A DNA stretch of 5,904 nt from the NCBI GenBank assembly GCA_020720965.1, contig DYNS01000195.1, positions 1-5,904 on the forward strand. Reading direction: 5' to 3'. Shown here piece by piece: positions 1 through 5,904 of the stretch. A model generated the notes under the pieces. The model had not been told where the DNA came from and made no database searches. It was given only the letters and a program-made list of their open reading frames with translations. Position numbers and translations under genes: made by a program. Source of the stretch: Anaerolinea sp. (GTDB lineage Bacteria > Chloroflexota > Anaerolineae > Anaerolineales > Villigracilaceae). Position 1 is the first letter of the stretch, and the number at the start of each line of letters is the position of its first letter.

Positions 1-1094
1 ACGGCGACTTCTGGCAGGGTGGGGAAGTAATCCACTTTGCCCATGAAGGAGGGAACGTAGGTGAGGGGGTCGGCGTGTTTGATGGCAAACCAACTGACGT
101 TGAAGCGCCCAAACATCAGCCCACCCACTACGAACAACCCGCCAATGAAGAGACTGTTGGGGTTCTCGCGCACTTTCTTTTGCGAGAAGAGAACAATGGG
201 GATGACGGAGCCGAGCAAAATTTCAGCCCAAAAGAGAAGGCTCATCCAACCGCTGGTGAAGAGCAGGTGCAGGCTGCCTGCCAGCGCCAATTGGGTAAAG
301 CGGATGATGAGGTACAGCGCCAGGACAAAGACATCTGCCAATGCCAGTTTTTTGAGCAAGTGAGTTTCTAACCCCAAGCCAAAGGCGCGGGAACTGAGGG
401 TGGATTCTACGATAATCATGCCCAAGCCCACGTTCACCGCCGAGACGAAGAATAGCACCGGAAGAAGGGGAGTCCACCAGAGCGGGTGCAGTTTGTAGGG
501 TTGAATGATGAGCATGGAGCCGAGGGAAGATTGGTGCAGGGTGGAAAGCACAACCCCAAAGATGACAAAGGGGAAGGAGTATTTGTGGATGGTGTGGGCG
601 ATTTTGTTTTGCTTAATGCCTTCCAACAGCACCGGCGAGAATTCGATTGCCAGGACGGTGGTGTAGAGCATGACACAGATGCCGATTTCAAACAGGATGG
701 AGGTGTGATTTTGGTAAATCATCATGTGCCAGATGCGGAGGGGCTGACCGAGGTCTACCAGCAGGGCAATGACGACCATGATGTAGCCGAGGAAGCCTGT
801 AAGGATGGAGGGGCGTACCAGGGGGCGAAATTCTTTCAGGTCAAAAATTTCCACCGCCGCCACAATGGTAAACGCGCCCGCGCCCAAAGCCACACCACAG
901 TAGAGGTCGAAACTAATCCAAAAGCCCCAGGGGTAGGCGTTGCTCAGGTCGCTGACTGCGCCAATGCCAAAGGCGAAGCGTGCCAGGGCGGAGGCGACTC
1001 CGACTACGATGAAGGCTATCATCACCCACATGGCGGGGGTGATGGGGATGGGGAAGCGGCGCAGTTTGTCGTCCAGTTGCAGGTTCAGTTTCAT
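1..1094 (-). CDS. nrfD: NrfD/PsrC-family (HybB-like) membrane quinone-interacting subunit, 3' end cut by window
   Basis: This is the integral membrane subunit expected to exchange electrons between the menaquinone/quinone pool and the adjacent four-cluster Fe-S subunit. I translated the minus strand from an ATG at 1094; the frame is open to the window edge, giving 364 codons. The protein starts MKLNLQLDD and is very hydrophobic, with about nine or ten membrane segments. Family-like motifs are YPWGFWISFDLY (residues 54-65), DLGQPLRIWHM (114-124), TLHQSSLGSM (185-194) and LHPLWWTP (202-209). These resemble the HybB branch of the NrfD superfamily. Asp63 and His187 sit where acidic and His residues in related proteins are proposed to act in quinone or proton handling (inference). 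The start overlaps the stop of the Fe-S gene (ATGA) and has a GGAGG 7 nt upstream. Probably only a few tens of residues are missing at the C-terminus. Family assignment is secure; exact subtype is less so. Confidence 0.93.
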   Translation of the reverse strand, partial: MKLNLQLDDKLRRFPIPITPAMWVMIAFIVVGVASALARFAFGIGAVSDLSNAYPWGFWISFDLYCGVALGAGAFTIVAAVEIFDLKEFRPLVRPSILTGFLGYIMVVIALLVDLGQPLRIWHMMIYQNHTSILFEIGICVMLYTTVLAIEFSPVLLEGIKQNKIAHTIHKYSFPFVIFGVVLSTLHQSSLGSMLIIQPYKLHPLWWTPLLPVLFFVSAVNVGLGMIIVESTLSSRAFGLGLETHLLKKLALADVFVLALYLIIRFTQLALAGSLHLLFTSGWMSLLFWAEILLGSVIPIVLFSQKKVRENPNSLFIGGLFVVGGLMFGRFNVSWFAIKHADPLTYVPSFMGKVDYFPTLPEVA

Positions 1095-1873
1095 TCTTTT
1101 GCCTCCGTGTGGGGTTTTTCGGGGCTGGCGTTTTCTTTTTGCTTGCTGATGACGCGGGAAACTCCGGCAACTGCGGTGAGTACGCCCGCCCAGGCAACCG
1201 CAAAGGGGATGGTTCCTTCCATAATGGCTTCGGTGGTTTCGTTAATGGGGTGTTCATCCATTTCTGGCAAGCCCAGGTCGCGGAAGGGGACGTGGGAAAG
1301 GACAAGGTAGGATGTGCCGCCTTTTTCAAATTCGCCGTAAACGTGGTCTATGTATTTGCCGGGGTGGGCGGCGATGCGCTCGTGGGCTTTCTTCAGCAGT
1401 TCTTCGCGCTCGCCGTATTCCAGGGCATCGGTGGGGCAGGTGGCAACGCAGGCAGGTTCATCGCCGTTATAGATGCGCTGAGGACAGAAGGTGCATTTGT
1501 CGATGAAAGCGCCGTCTACAATGCCTTTGTCGTAGTCAAAGTGCGGCACGCCAAAGGCGCAAGCATTCATGCAGTAACGGCAGCCGATGCAAAGGTCCGG
1601 GTTGTAGGAGACGGGTCCATCTGCGGCTTTGCTGTATGCGCCAACCGGGCAGGCAGACATGCAGTCCGGGTGAACGCAGTGCATACAGTGGGCGACCATG
1701 GTGGAGCGTTGCAGGGTGGGGAATTCTCCGGTAACGCCCACGCCTGCCACCCAGATGCGGGTTTTGTCCATGGGGATGTTGTTTTCCACGCTGCAAGCCA
1801 CCATGCAGGCGCGGCAGTCGATGCAGCGGGTCGCGTCAAAGAGATAGGCTTTGTGTTGAATGGTGTCGGTCAT
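1091..1873 (-). CDS. 4Fe-4S ferredoxin-type electron-transfer subunit (PsrB/HybA-like) of a molybdoenzyme
   Basis: This 260-aa protein is the electron wire between the catalytic Mo subunit and the membrane quinone subunit. Sixteen cysteines fall into four cubane sets: C17-C20-C23-C27, C63-C66-C71-C75, C95-C98-C101-C105 and C127-C130-C142-C146, the standard CISM beta-subunit pattern. After the clusters comes a GGTSYLVLSHVPF segment (185-197) typical of HybA/formate-dehydrogenase beta subunits, then one hydrophobic helix at about 221-241 and a short charged tail. There is no N-terminal signal, so export would be by co-translocation with the Tat-bearing Mo subunit (known for this family, inferred here). 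The gene begins 8 nt after the Mo-subunit stop. Its ribosome site is weak (AGG, 7 nt before ATG, with an A-run between). Its stop overlaps the nrfD start. Closest functional names are PsrB, PhsB and HybA; sequence alone does not choose among them. Confidence 0.94.
   Translation of the reverse strand: MTDTIQHKAYLFDATRCIDCRACMVACSVENNIPMDKTRIWVAGVGVTGEFPTLQRSTMVAHCMHCVHPDCMSACPVGAYSKAADGPVSYNPDLCIGCRYCMNACAFGVPHFDYDKGIVDGAFIDKCTFCPQRIYNGDEPACVATCPTDALEYGEREELLKKAHERIAAHPGKYIDHVYGEFEKGGTSYLVLSHVPFRDLGLPEMDEHPINETTEAIMEGTIPFAVAWAGVLTAVAGVSRVISKQKENASPEKPHTEAKE
1102..1106 (-). promoter_or_regulatory. Ribosome binding site of nrfD inside the Fe-S subunit gene
   Basis: GGAGG lies 7 nt before the ATG at 1094, within the last codons of the Fe-S subunit gene. 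Together with the ATGA stop/start overlap it decides the nrfD start and indicates translational coupling of the two electron-transfer subunits. Confidence 0.8.
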
Positions 1874-1881
1874 TTTTTTAC

Positions 1882-4065
1882 CTATGCCTTCTGTACCGTT
1901 ACAAAAGTTTGGCTAAGCGCCTGCCCACCGCTGATGGGGTCGGTGTAGGTGACATGCAGGACAGAGTCGCTTGCGCCCACGCCGAAGGCGGTGGTGAGAC
2001 CTTTGGAAATATGCCCATAGCCGGGAGTCATGTACACACAGTCCGGGCGAATGGCTTCGGTGGCGAGCAGTTGCACATGGGCTTTTCCCACCGGGCTGGT
2101 GACGAGAACCCAATCGGCATCTTGCAGCCCGCGTGCGGCGGCGGTTTTGGCGTTCATCCACAGGCGCGGCTCGTCTGAATATTTGTGGAGCAGTTGGTTA
2201 TTTTGGGTTCCAAATTGGGTGTGCTGGGCAACTTTGCCGGTCAGCAGGTAAAATTCGCCTTCGGCGGGCATGGGCGGCTCTTCCCAGGTGGGCCAGGGCG
2301 AGAACCCGGCATTTTTAAGGGTTTCGGAATAGACCTCAATTTTGCCGGAGGGGGTGTTGAAGGTGAATTCGCTGCCGCTGTGTTCTTCTTCCGGCATTTC
2401 GGCGTAACCTTTGGCTTTTACTTCTTCCAAAGTCACACCCAGGGGGGCAAGTTGCTGGCGCAAGTAGTCTTCTTCATCCGCGTATTGGAAGAAATCTCCC
2501 AAGCCCAGGCGCTCACCTAGTTGCTTATAAATCCACAAGGCGGATTTGGCTTCGCCCTGCGGCTCGATGACAGGTTGCCGTAAAAAGGCTTTTCCGCCCA
2601 CCGGAAGGAGGGGGTCGTAGCGTTCCAGGTAGGAGGCTTCCGGCAGGATGACATCCGAGAACCAGGCGGTATCGTTCATCACAATATCCACCGTCACGAT
2701 GAAATCCATCTTCTCGAAGGCTTGCAAGGTTTTGTTGCGGTCTGGCAGGGAGGCAACCGGGTTTTGGCGGGAGATGAACCAGCCATGCGCCTGATACGGC
2801 TCCCCGCTGACGATGGAGTCGCGCAGATGCTGAAAAACGCCCAGTTTGAGCGGAACAAGCGGGTACATCCAGGGAGCGCCATCCAACCGCAGCGCGGATA
2901 CGCGGGGGTAGGGCGGCTGCGGCGGAGCGCCCAAGCCCGCGCCTTCGGCGGCGACCTCGGTGGAAAGACAGCCGCCGGGGCTCATCACCGTGCCGCTGAG
3001 GGCGTTGAGGGTGGCAATGGCGCGTTCTGTTTGGAAGGAGTTGATGAAGTTGGAGGTGCGCCAGCCGGGGTGCGCCATGGCGTTATGTTTGGCGGCGGCG
3101 TATTCGCGGGCAATCCGCTCTATGGTGGCGGCAGGCACACCGGTAATCTGCTCTGCCCAGGCGGGGGTGTAACGCTGCATGGCGGTGGGGAGTTCGTCAC
3201 AACCTTGCACGTATTTTTCGACAAATTCGCAATCTGCCAGTTTGTTTTGGGTGATGACGTTAATCATCGCCAGCAGGAAGGCGGAGTCGGTTCCGGGGCG
3301 AATGGGAATCCATTCGGTGGCTTTGGAGGCAGTTTTGGTGTAGCGCGGGTCCAGGTAGACCAGTTTTGCGCCCCGGTCTAAAGCCCGCGAGAGTTCGCCC
3401 GTTTCGGAGGTGGAAATTGCCTCCATCATATTGCGCCCAATCATCAGAATATATTCGGCGTTTTCGTAGTTGCGCGCCGGTTCTTCCACGCCGTAGGTCA
3501 GCAGGAAGGCGGTAATCATGGCGTTGAAGCAGAGGCTGCGCTGTGTGCCGTAGTTGGGCGAGCCGTAGGCATACAGCAGGTTTTCAAACTGCACCTGGCT
3601 CAGGTTGTGGGTGGAGGAAAAGACCATTGCCTCCGGTCCGTATTTGTCTTTAATCTCCTTCATTTTGCTGGCGACTAAATCCAACGCTTCGTCCCAGGAT
3701 GCTTTGCGGAAAAGCCCTTCGCCACGTTTACCAACCCGGATGAGGGGGGTGAGAACCCGGTCGGGGTCGTAGGTGTTCATCAGCCCGGATTGCCCACGCG
3801 GGCAGAGGTTTCCGCGTGAGTGGGGATGTTCCGGGTTGCCATCCAGTTTTACAACGCGCCCGTCTTTAATTTTGGCAATGAGTCCGCAGCGCCACACGCA
3901 CATTTCGCACATGCTGGAGATGTAGCCATCGCCATCGGCGTTGAGATGCCCGGCTTCTTTGGCGGCTTGGGCTACCGGCGCAGGCAGAATTTGCCCCACC
4001 GCCAGCGCCGCTCCTGCCGCGCCACCCAGTTTTAGAAAATCTCTTCGAGAGAGGGTATTGGTCAT
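1882..4065 (-). CDS. Tat-exported molybdopterin oxidoreductase, polysulfide/thiosulfate reductase-like catalytic subunit (PsrA/PhsA type)
   Basis: This 727-aa protein is a DMSO-reductase-superfamily catalytic subunit, close in length to PsrA/PhsA (about 760 aa). The N-terminus carries a twin-arginine signal (SRRDFLKLGG, residues 6-15), a hydrophobic stretch and a plausible AQA cleavage site near 34, placing the enzyme outside the cytoplasmic membrane. The [4Fe-4S] site is C53-x2-C56-x3-C60-x27-C88, within CEMCVWRCG and GNLCPRGQSG. The molybdopterin core spans roughly 107-540 and the C-terminal dinucleotide-binding domain roughly 604-722. Cys179, in RSLCFNAM, is at the position expected for the Mo-ligating cysteine of PsrA. 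The start is fixed by AAGGAG 8 nt upstream and by the Tat motif. The downstream Fe-S and NrfD genes complete a three-subunit membrane complex, and the upstream YeeE pair points to sulfur chemistry. Substrate (polysulfide, thiosulfate, elemental sulfur, tetrathionate) is unproven. No dedicated chaperone gene is in the window. Confidence 0.93.
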   Translation of the reverse strand: MTNTLSRRDFLKLGGAAGAALAVGQILPAPVAQAAKEAGHLNADGDGYISSMCEMCVWRCGLIAKIKDGRVVKLDGNPEHPHSRGNLCPRGQSGLMNTYDPDRVLTPLIRVGKRGEGLFRKASWDEALDLVASKMKEIKDKYGPEAMVFSSTHNLSQVQFENLLYAYGSPNYGTQRSLCFNAMITAFLLTYGVEEPARNYENAEYILMIGRNMMEAISTSETGELSRALDRGAKLVYLDPRYTKTASKATEWIPIRPGTDSAFLLAMINVITQNKLADCEFVEKYVQGCDELPTAMQRYTPAWAEQITGVPAATIERIAREYAAAKHNAMAHPGWRTSNFINSFQTERAIATLNALSGTVMSPGGCLSTEVAAEGAGLGAPPQPPYPRVSALRLDGAPWMYPLVPLKLGVFQHLRDSIVSGEPYQAHGWFISRQNPVASLPDRNKTLQAFEKMDFIVTVDIVMNDTAWFSDVILPEASYLERYDPLLPVGGKAFLRQPVIEPQGEAKSALWIYKQLGERLGLGDFFQYADEEDYLRQQLAPLGVTLEEVKAKGYAEMPEEEHSGSEFTFNTPSGKIEVYSETLKNAGFSPWPTWEEPPMPAEGEFYLLTGKVAQHTQFGTQNNQLLHKYSDEPRLWMNAKTAAARGLQDADWVLVTSPVGKAHVQLLATEAIRPDCVYMTPGYGHISKGLTTAFGVGASDSVLHVTYTDPISGGQALSQTFVTVQKA

Positions 4066-4073
4066 AAGGTTTG

Positions 4074-4079
4074 CTCCTT
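4074..4079 (-). promoter_or_regulatory. Ribosome binding site of the Mo-subunit gene
   Basis: AAGGAG lies 8 nt before the ATG at 4065 and is the strongest Shine-Dalgarno match in the window. It lies just downstream of the intergenic hairpin and fixes the start immediately before the Tat signal, giving the catalytic subunit its own efficient translation initiation. Confidence 0.8.
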
Positions 4080-4081
4080 GT

Positions 4082-4124
4082 TGGTGAGTGGCGAGTGATA
4101 GGTTCTACCGCTTGCCACTTACCA
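4082..4124. repeat. Intergenic imperfect palindrome (20-bp arms, 3-nt loop) between permease 2 and the Mo-subunit gene
   Basis: The arms are 4082-4101 and 4105-4124, separated by GTT. Sixteen of 20 positions are complementary as DNA, and all four mismatches are transitions. Read as plus-strand RNA, three of these become G-U pairs, leaving one mismatch, and a T6 run follows at 4125-4130. Read as operon (minus-strand) RNA, the stem has 16 Watson-Crick pairs plus one G-U and three mismatches, with A6 before it and no U-run after, so it does not look like an operon terminator. Each arm consists of two heptamer-like units (GTGAGTG, GCGAGTG and variants), suggesting a repeat-derived element. Possible roles are an mRNA-stability or processing hairpin that uncouples Mo-subunit expression from the permeases, or a stop to antisense transcription. 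Confidence 0.7.
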
Positions 4125-4128
4125 TTTT

Positions 4129-4677
4129 TTACTGCGCTTTGCGCTGCCAGCCAGCCCGGTCGATGAGGTAAAAGAGCAGGAAGGAAATGAGCGTAAACAG
4201 GGTGATGAAGAGGAAGGGGTCTACGTTCCAGGCATCCGGAATGACAATGTTGCCGTAGTTGGCGATGGCGGAGATGGCGGGGAAGACCTGGTCGTAGGTC
4301 AGCCCGTAAATGACCGCGCCGGTCAGGAATCCCAGCAAACCGGGGACAATGTAGTCCATTTTGCCTTCGCCCGCGCCCGCCGCACAAGTGCCGGGGCAGT
4401 AACCGCTGAGCGCCATGCCCACTCCAAAGATAAGCCCGCCCACAATGTTGCCCACAATGTAAGTGCCCGGCACGTTGGGAAAGGTGACAAGGTTGAGGGC
4501 GCGCAAAATGTACAAACCGCTCATCGAGACAACCAGAGCGGTCATCATAAATTGTAGAACCGCCATATCCGTAAAGCGGAAGACGTTCACAATTTTGTTG
4601 TATTTGGTTAGCCCGGCTTTGTTAAGGGCAAAGCCAAAAAACACGCCTAAAACGAGGGCGATAATCATGTTGGTCAT
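4129..4677 (-). CDS. YeeE/YedE-family half-size permease, second (C-terminal-type) half
   Basis: This 182-aa membrane protein corresponds to the C-terminal half of full-length YeeE/YedE transporters (DUF395, or DUF6691-like). It has about five hydrophobic stretches (near 3-22, 38-60, 72-98, 108-128 and 153-173). The hallmark is GVGMALSGYCPGTCAAGAGEGKMD (residues 85-108); its GYCPGT core is characteristic of the family. In the characterised thiosulfate importer YeeE/TsuA, conserved cysteines line the substrate path; Cys94 is the likely equivalent here. Cys98 makes a CxxxC pair. The gene starts 1 nt after permease 1 ends, with GAGAGAGG 7 nt before ATG, so the two halves are probably co-translated and form one heteromeric channel (inference, as in PmpA/PmpB-type split pairs). 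Cargo is probably thiosulfate or another small sulfur species, not demonstrated. Confidence 0.88.
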   Translation of the reverse strand: MTNMIIALVLGVFFGFALNKAGLTKYNKIVNVFRFTDMAVLQFMMTALVVSMSGLYILRALNLVTFPNVPGTYIVGNIVGGLIFGVGMALSGYCPGTCAAGAGEGKMDYIVPGLLGFLTGAVIYGLTYDQVFPAISAIANYGNIVIPDAWNVDPFLFITLFTLISFLLFYLIDRAGWQRKAQ

Positions 4678-4678
4678 C

Positions 4679-5224
4679 TTAGTACCTCTCTCGGTAAATA
4701 ATCAGGGCGGTGACAATGCCGGAGGCAAACATGCCCATAATGAAGAGAAAAGCGGAGGGGGCAAGCAGCATCCCGCCAGAGATGGCAAGCCCACTGGTGC
4801 AACCGCCTGCAATCCCGGCGGCATATTCCAGCACAATGGCGCCCACAAAGGCAACCAGCCAACGCTTCCAGGTTTGGGGTCCAAAAATGCGCTTCCATTG
4901 CTCATCACTGTTGGCAGAGTCTTTTTTGCCCCACTTCAGGGTTCCGCTGCTCGCCGCGCCCACCAGCCCGCCAAAAAAGAGACCCACGACCAGCATAACG
5001 CCGTAAGTGATGCCGGGCGGCATGATAAAGTTGAAATACATATTGTCGAACAAAGCCGGGGCAAGGGCTTTGCCAATCAGCCCGGCAATGTTTTCAAACG
5101 CACCGCTCGCGCCCAGCAGGCTATTGCTCGCCCACACAGCCGCAATCCCCACCAAACCCAGCAAAGTTCCCGCCACATAAGGCGACCAGGTTTCTTTGCG
5201 AATATAGTTCAGAATGAATTTCAT
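4679..5224 (-). CDS. YeeE/YedE-family half-size permease, first (N-terminal-type) half
   Basis: This 181-aa membrane protein corresponds to the N-terminal half of a YeeE/YedE transporter. It has about four to five hydrophobic stretches (near 15-36, 71-93, 122-145 and 148-176) with a polar loop around 95-120. The signature AAGIAGGCTSGLAISGG (residues 135-151) contains the GGCTSG motif, and Cys142 is the equivalent of a functionally important pore cysteine in YeeE/TsuA. The start is supported by GAGGAG 6 nt upstream, which lies inside the last codons of the cytochrome gene; the gap to that gene is 3 nt, implying translational coupling. With the second half immediately downstream it reconstitutes one full-length two-fold pseudo-symmetric transporter. 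Family assignment is strong; the transported sulfur species is inferred from the family and from the neighbouring PsrA-like enzyme. Confidence 0.88.
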   Translation of the reverse strand: MKFILNYIRKETWSPYVAGTLLGLVGIAAVWASNSLLGASGAFENIAGLIGKALAPALFDNMYFNFIMPPGITYGVMLVVGLFFGGLVGAASSGTLKWGKKDSANSDEQWKRIFGPQTWKRWLVAFVGAIVLEYAAGIAGGCTSGLAISGGMLLAPSAFLFIMGMFASGIVTALIIYRERY

Positions 5225-5227
5225 GGC

Positions 5228-5904
5228 TTACTCCTCGTTCTTCTCGTCCGAAACGACTGCATCCATCAGCCCCAGCACTTTTTCGGCTTTGGGGTTGGCT
5301 AACACGCTCTTCAGGGCTTTACGGCTGCCGGGTTTCAGGCTGCTCAAAGCGGGCAGCATCTCCACCACATCCGCCGGATATTCGCCCTCGGCTTTGGCAA
5401 CTTCGCCAAAGGTCAGTTTCATCAACTTTTCGCGGCTCATCACAAACCCGCCGCCGCCGACTGCCACCAAGCCAATCATGCCCAGCAAAATGGCGTTGCC
5501 CCAGTTGAAAGGCGTTTTGCCCAACACAATTTCTTCGTAGCGGGCAACATAATTAACCAGGTTGGGGTCGTCATAGTCAATGGCGGTGGATGCCGGGGCA
5601 GATGCCGCCGGAGCGGATGCGGCAACCGCCGCCGATTCTCCTGCCGGAGCCGCCGCGCCACCCGACCCGGAGCCAATTTCCACACCCAGGGCAGTGGCAT
5701 ACACCTGAGCGCGTTCCGTCAAATCGTTGGGGTGACACTGTAAACAAGATGCTTCCACATCCTCCAACGGAGCCGCCATCCCGGCGTGCGCCTCGGCTTT
5801 GTCTTTTGCCTGGTTGTTCCCGGCGTGGCAGATGTAGCAGAAATCGCCAAAGGCGTGGGCGGTGTGCCAGGAGGTGCCATCGTTATTCACGGGCATTTCT
5901 CCCT
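5228..5904 (-). CDS. Membrane-anchored multiheme cytochrome c, 5' end cut by window
   Basis: The frame is open to the right edge and ends at TAA (5230-5228). Counting from the first visible Met (5896), there are two c-type heme sites: CYICH (20-24) and CLQCH (51-55), with nearby histidines (H11, H14, H37) available as axial ligands. An Ala/Ser/Pro/Gly-rich linker follows at about 75-105. A single hydrophobic helix lies at about 133-153, then a charged tail of about 70 residues starting SREKL. Heme attachment requires a periplasmic N-terminal domain, so the tail should be cytoplasmic. The Met at 5896 is probably internal: there is no signal peptide after it, the purine-rich GGAG is only 2 nt away, and the frame continues upstream without a stop. 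The missing part likely holds a signal peptide and perhaps more hemes. Its place at the head of the visible operon suggests it passes electrons to or from the molybdoenzyme complex. It resembles the cytochrome c3/c7-like class only loosely, and no specific family name is certain. Confidence 0.85.
   Translation of the reverse strand, partial: GEMPVNNDGTSWHTAHAFGDFCYICHAGNNQAKDKAEAHAGMAAPLEDVEASCLQCHPNDLTERAQVYATALGVEIGSGSGGAAAPAGESAAVAASAPAASAPASTAIDYDDPNLVNYVARYEEIVLGKTPFNWGNAILLGMIGLVAVGGGGFVMSREKLMKLTFGEVAKAEGEYPADVVEMLPALSSLKPGSRKALKSVLANPKAEKVLGLMDAVVSDEKNEE

Noticed and set aside
486..1310. Plus-strand open frame of 274 aa opposite nrfD and the Fe-S gene
   Set aside because: Its product is rich in Gly, His, Asp and Gln with no domain sense, and it lies antisense to two clearly conserved genes; it is a shadow of their codon bias.
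1873..1880. A-run before the Fe-S start as a slippage or frameshift site
   Set aside because: It lies between the Mo-subunit stop and the next ATG, mostly outside coding sequence, so slippage would not change a product; it is better read as an A-rich spacer aiding initiation.
1109..1948. Plus-strand open frame of 279 aa opposite the Fe-S subunit gene
   Set aside because: It mirrors the minus-strand Cys-rich gene, has low-complexity Gly/Ala/Val composition and no plausible ribosome site; the minus-strand frame has 16 ordered cluster cysteines.
4082..4130. Intrinsic terminator ending the permease transcript before the Mo-subunit gene
   Set aside because: The T-run follows the stem only on the plus strand; in the operon direction there is no U-tract after the hairpin and a strong ribosome site follows at once.
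4463..5302. Plus-strand open frame of 279 aa opposite the permease genes
   Set aside because: It is antisense to two family-recognisable membrane proteins, and its product has no coherent membrane or domain pattern.
5894..5896. ATG at 5896 as the true start of the cytochrome gene
   Set aside because: No signal peptide follows although c-type hemes need export, the purine-rich GGAG is only 2 nt away, and the frame stays open to the window edge; the gene is more likely truncated.
1..5904. Qrc complex or alternative complex III operon
   Set aside because: The components are superficially similar (cytochrome, Mo-like protein, Fe-S protein, NrfD), but the Mo subunit keeps the cluster cysteines and probable Mo ligand, Mo and Fe-S subunits are separate genes unlike ActB, and the YeeE genes are not part of either system.

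Overview
The window is a single-strand stretch of a bacterial respiratory operon. All six genes run on the minus strand, right to left, with almost no spacing. Both ends are cut: the first gene lacks its 5' end (right edge) and the last lacks its 3' end (left edge). In transcription order it encodes: (1) a membrane-anchored multiheme cytochrome c, with two CXXCH sites visible; (2) and (3) two half-size YeeE/YedE-family permeases; (4) a Tat-exported molybdopterin oxidoreductase of the polysulfide/thiosulfate reductase (PsrA/PhsA) type; (5) a four-cluster 4Fe-4S electron-transfer subunit with a C-terminal membrane helix; (6) an NrfD/HybB-type quinone-interacting integral membrane subunit.

Genes 4-6 form a textbook complex iron-sulfur molybdoenzyme: a periplasmic catalytic subunit, a four-cubane wire and a heme-free membrane quinone subunit. 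The Mo subunit keeps an N-terminal Cys4 cluster motif and a cysteine at the position expected for the Mo ligand, so it should be catalytic and not a degenerate Qrc- or ACIII-like structural homologue. The permease pair matches a family that includes a characterised thiosulfate transporter (YeeE/TsuA), so the likeliest overall job is respiration or turnover of a reduced inorganic sulfur compound such as thiosulfate, polysulfide or sulfur. The cytochrome may link the complex to another periplasmic redox partner. Substrate and direction of electron flow are inference and cannot be read from sequence.

The genes are coupled: the Fe-S and NrfD genes overlap by ATGA, permease 1 and permease 2 are 1 nt apart, cytochrome and permease 1 are 3 nt apart, and Mo and Fe-S are 8 nt apart. 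The only real intergenic gap (about 63 nt, between permease 2 and the Mo subunit) holds a 20-bp imperfect palindrome built from heptamer-like units. No promoter, tRNA, rRNA, CRISPR, insertion sequence or origin is visible. The operon promoter and any maturation chaperone must lie outside the window.

Organism: a moderately GC-rich, anaerobically respiring bacterium. The mixed CISM/cytochrome/YeeE arrangement and the short GTGAGTG-type intergenic repeat remind me of Chloroflexota (Anaerolineae-like) genomes, but this is a weak impression and no marker gene is present.
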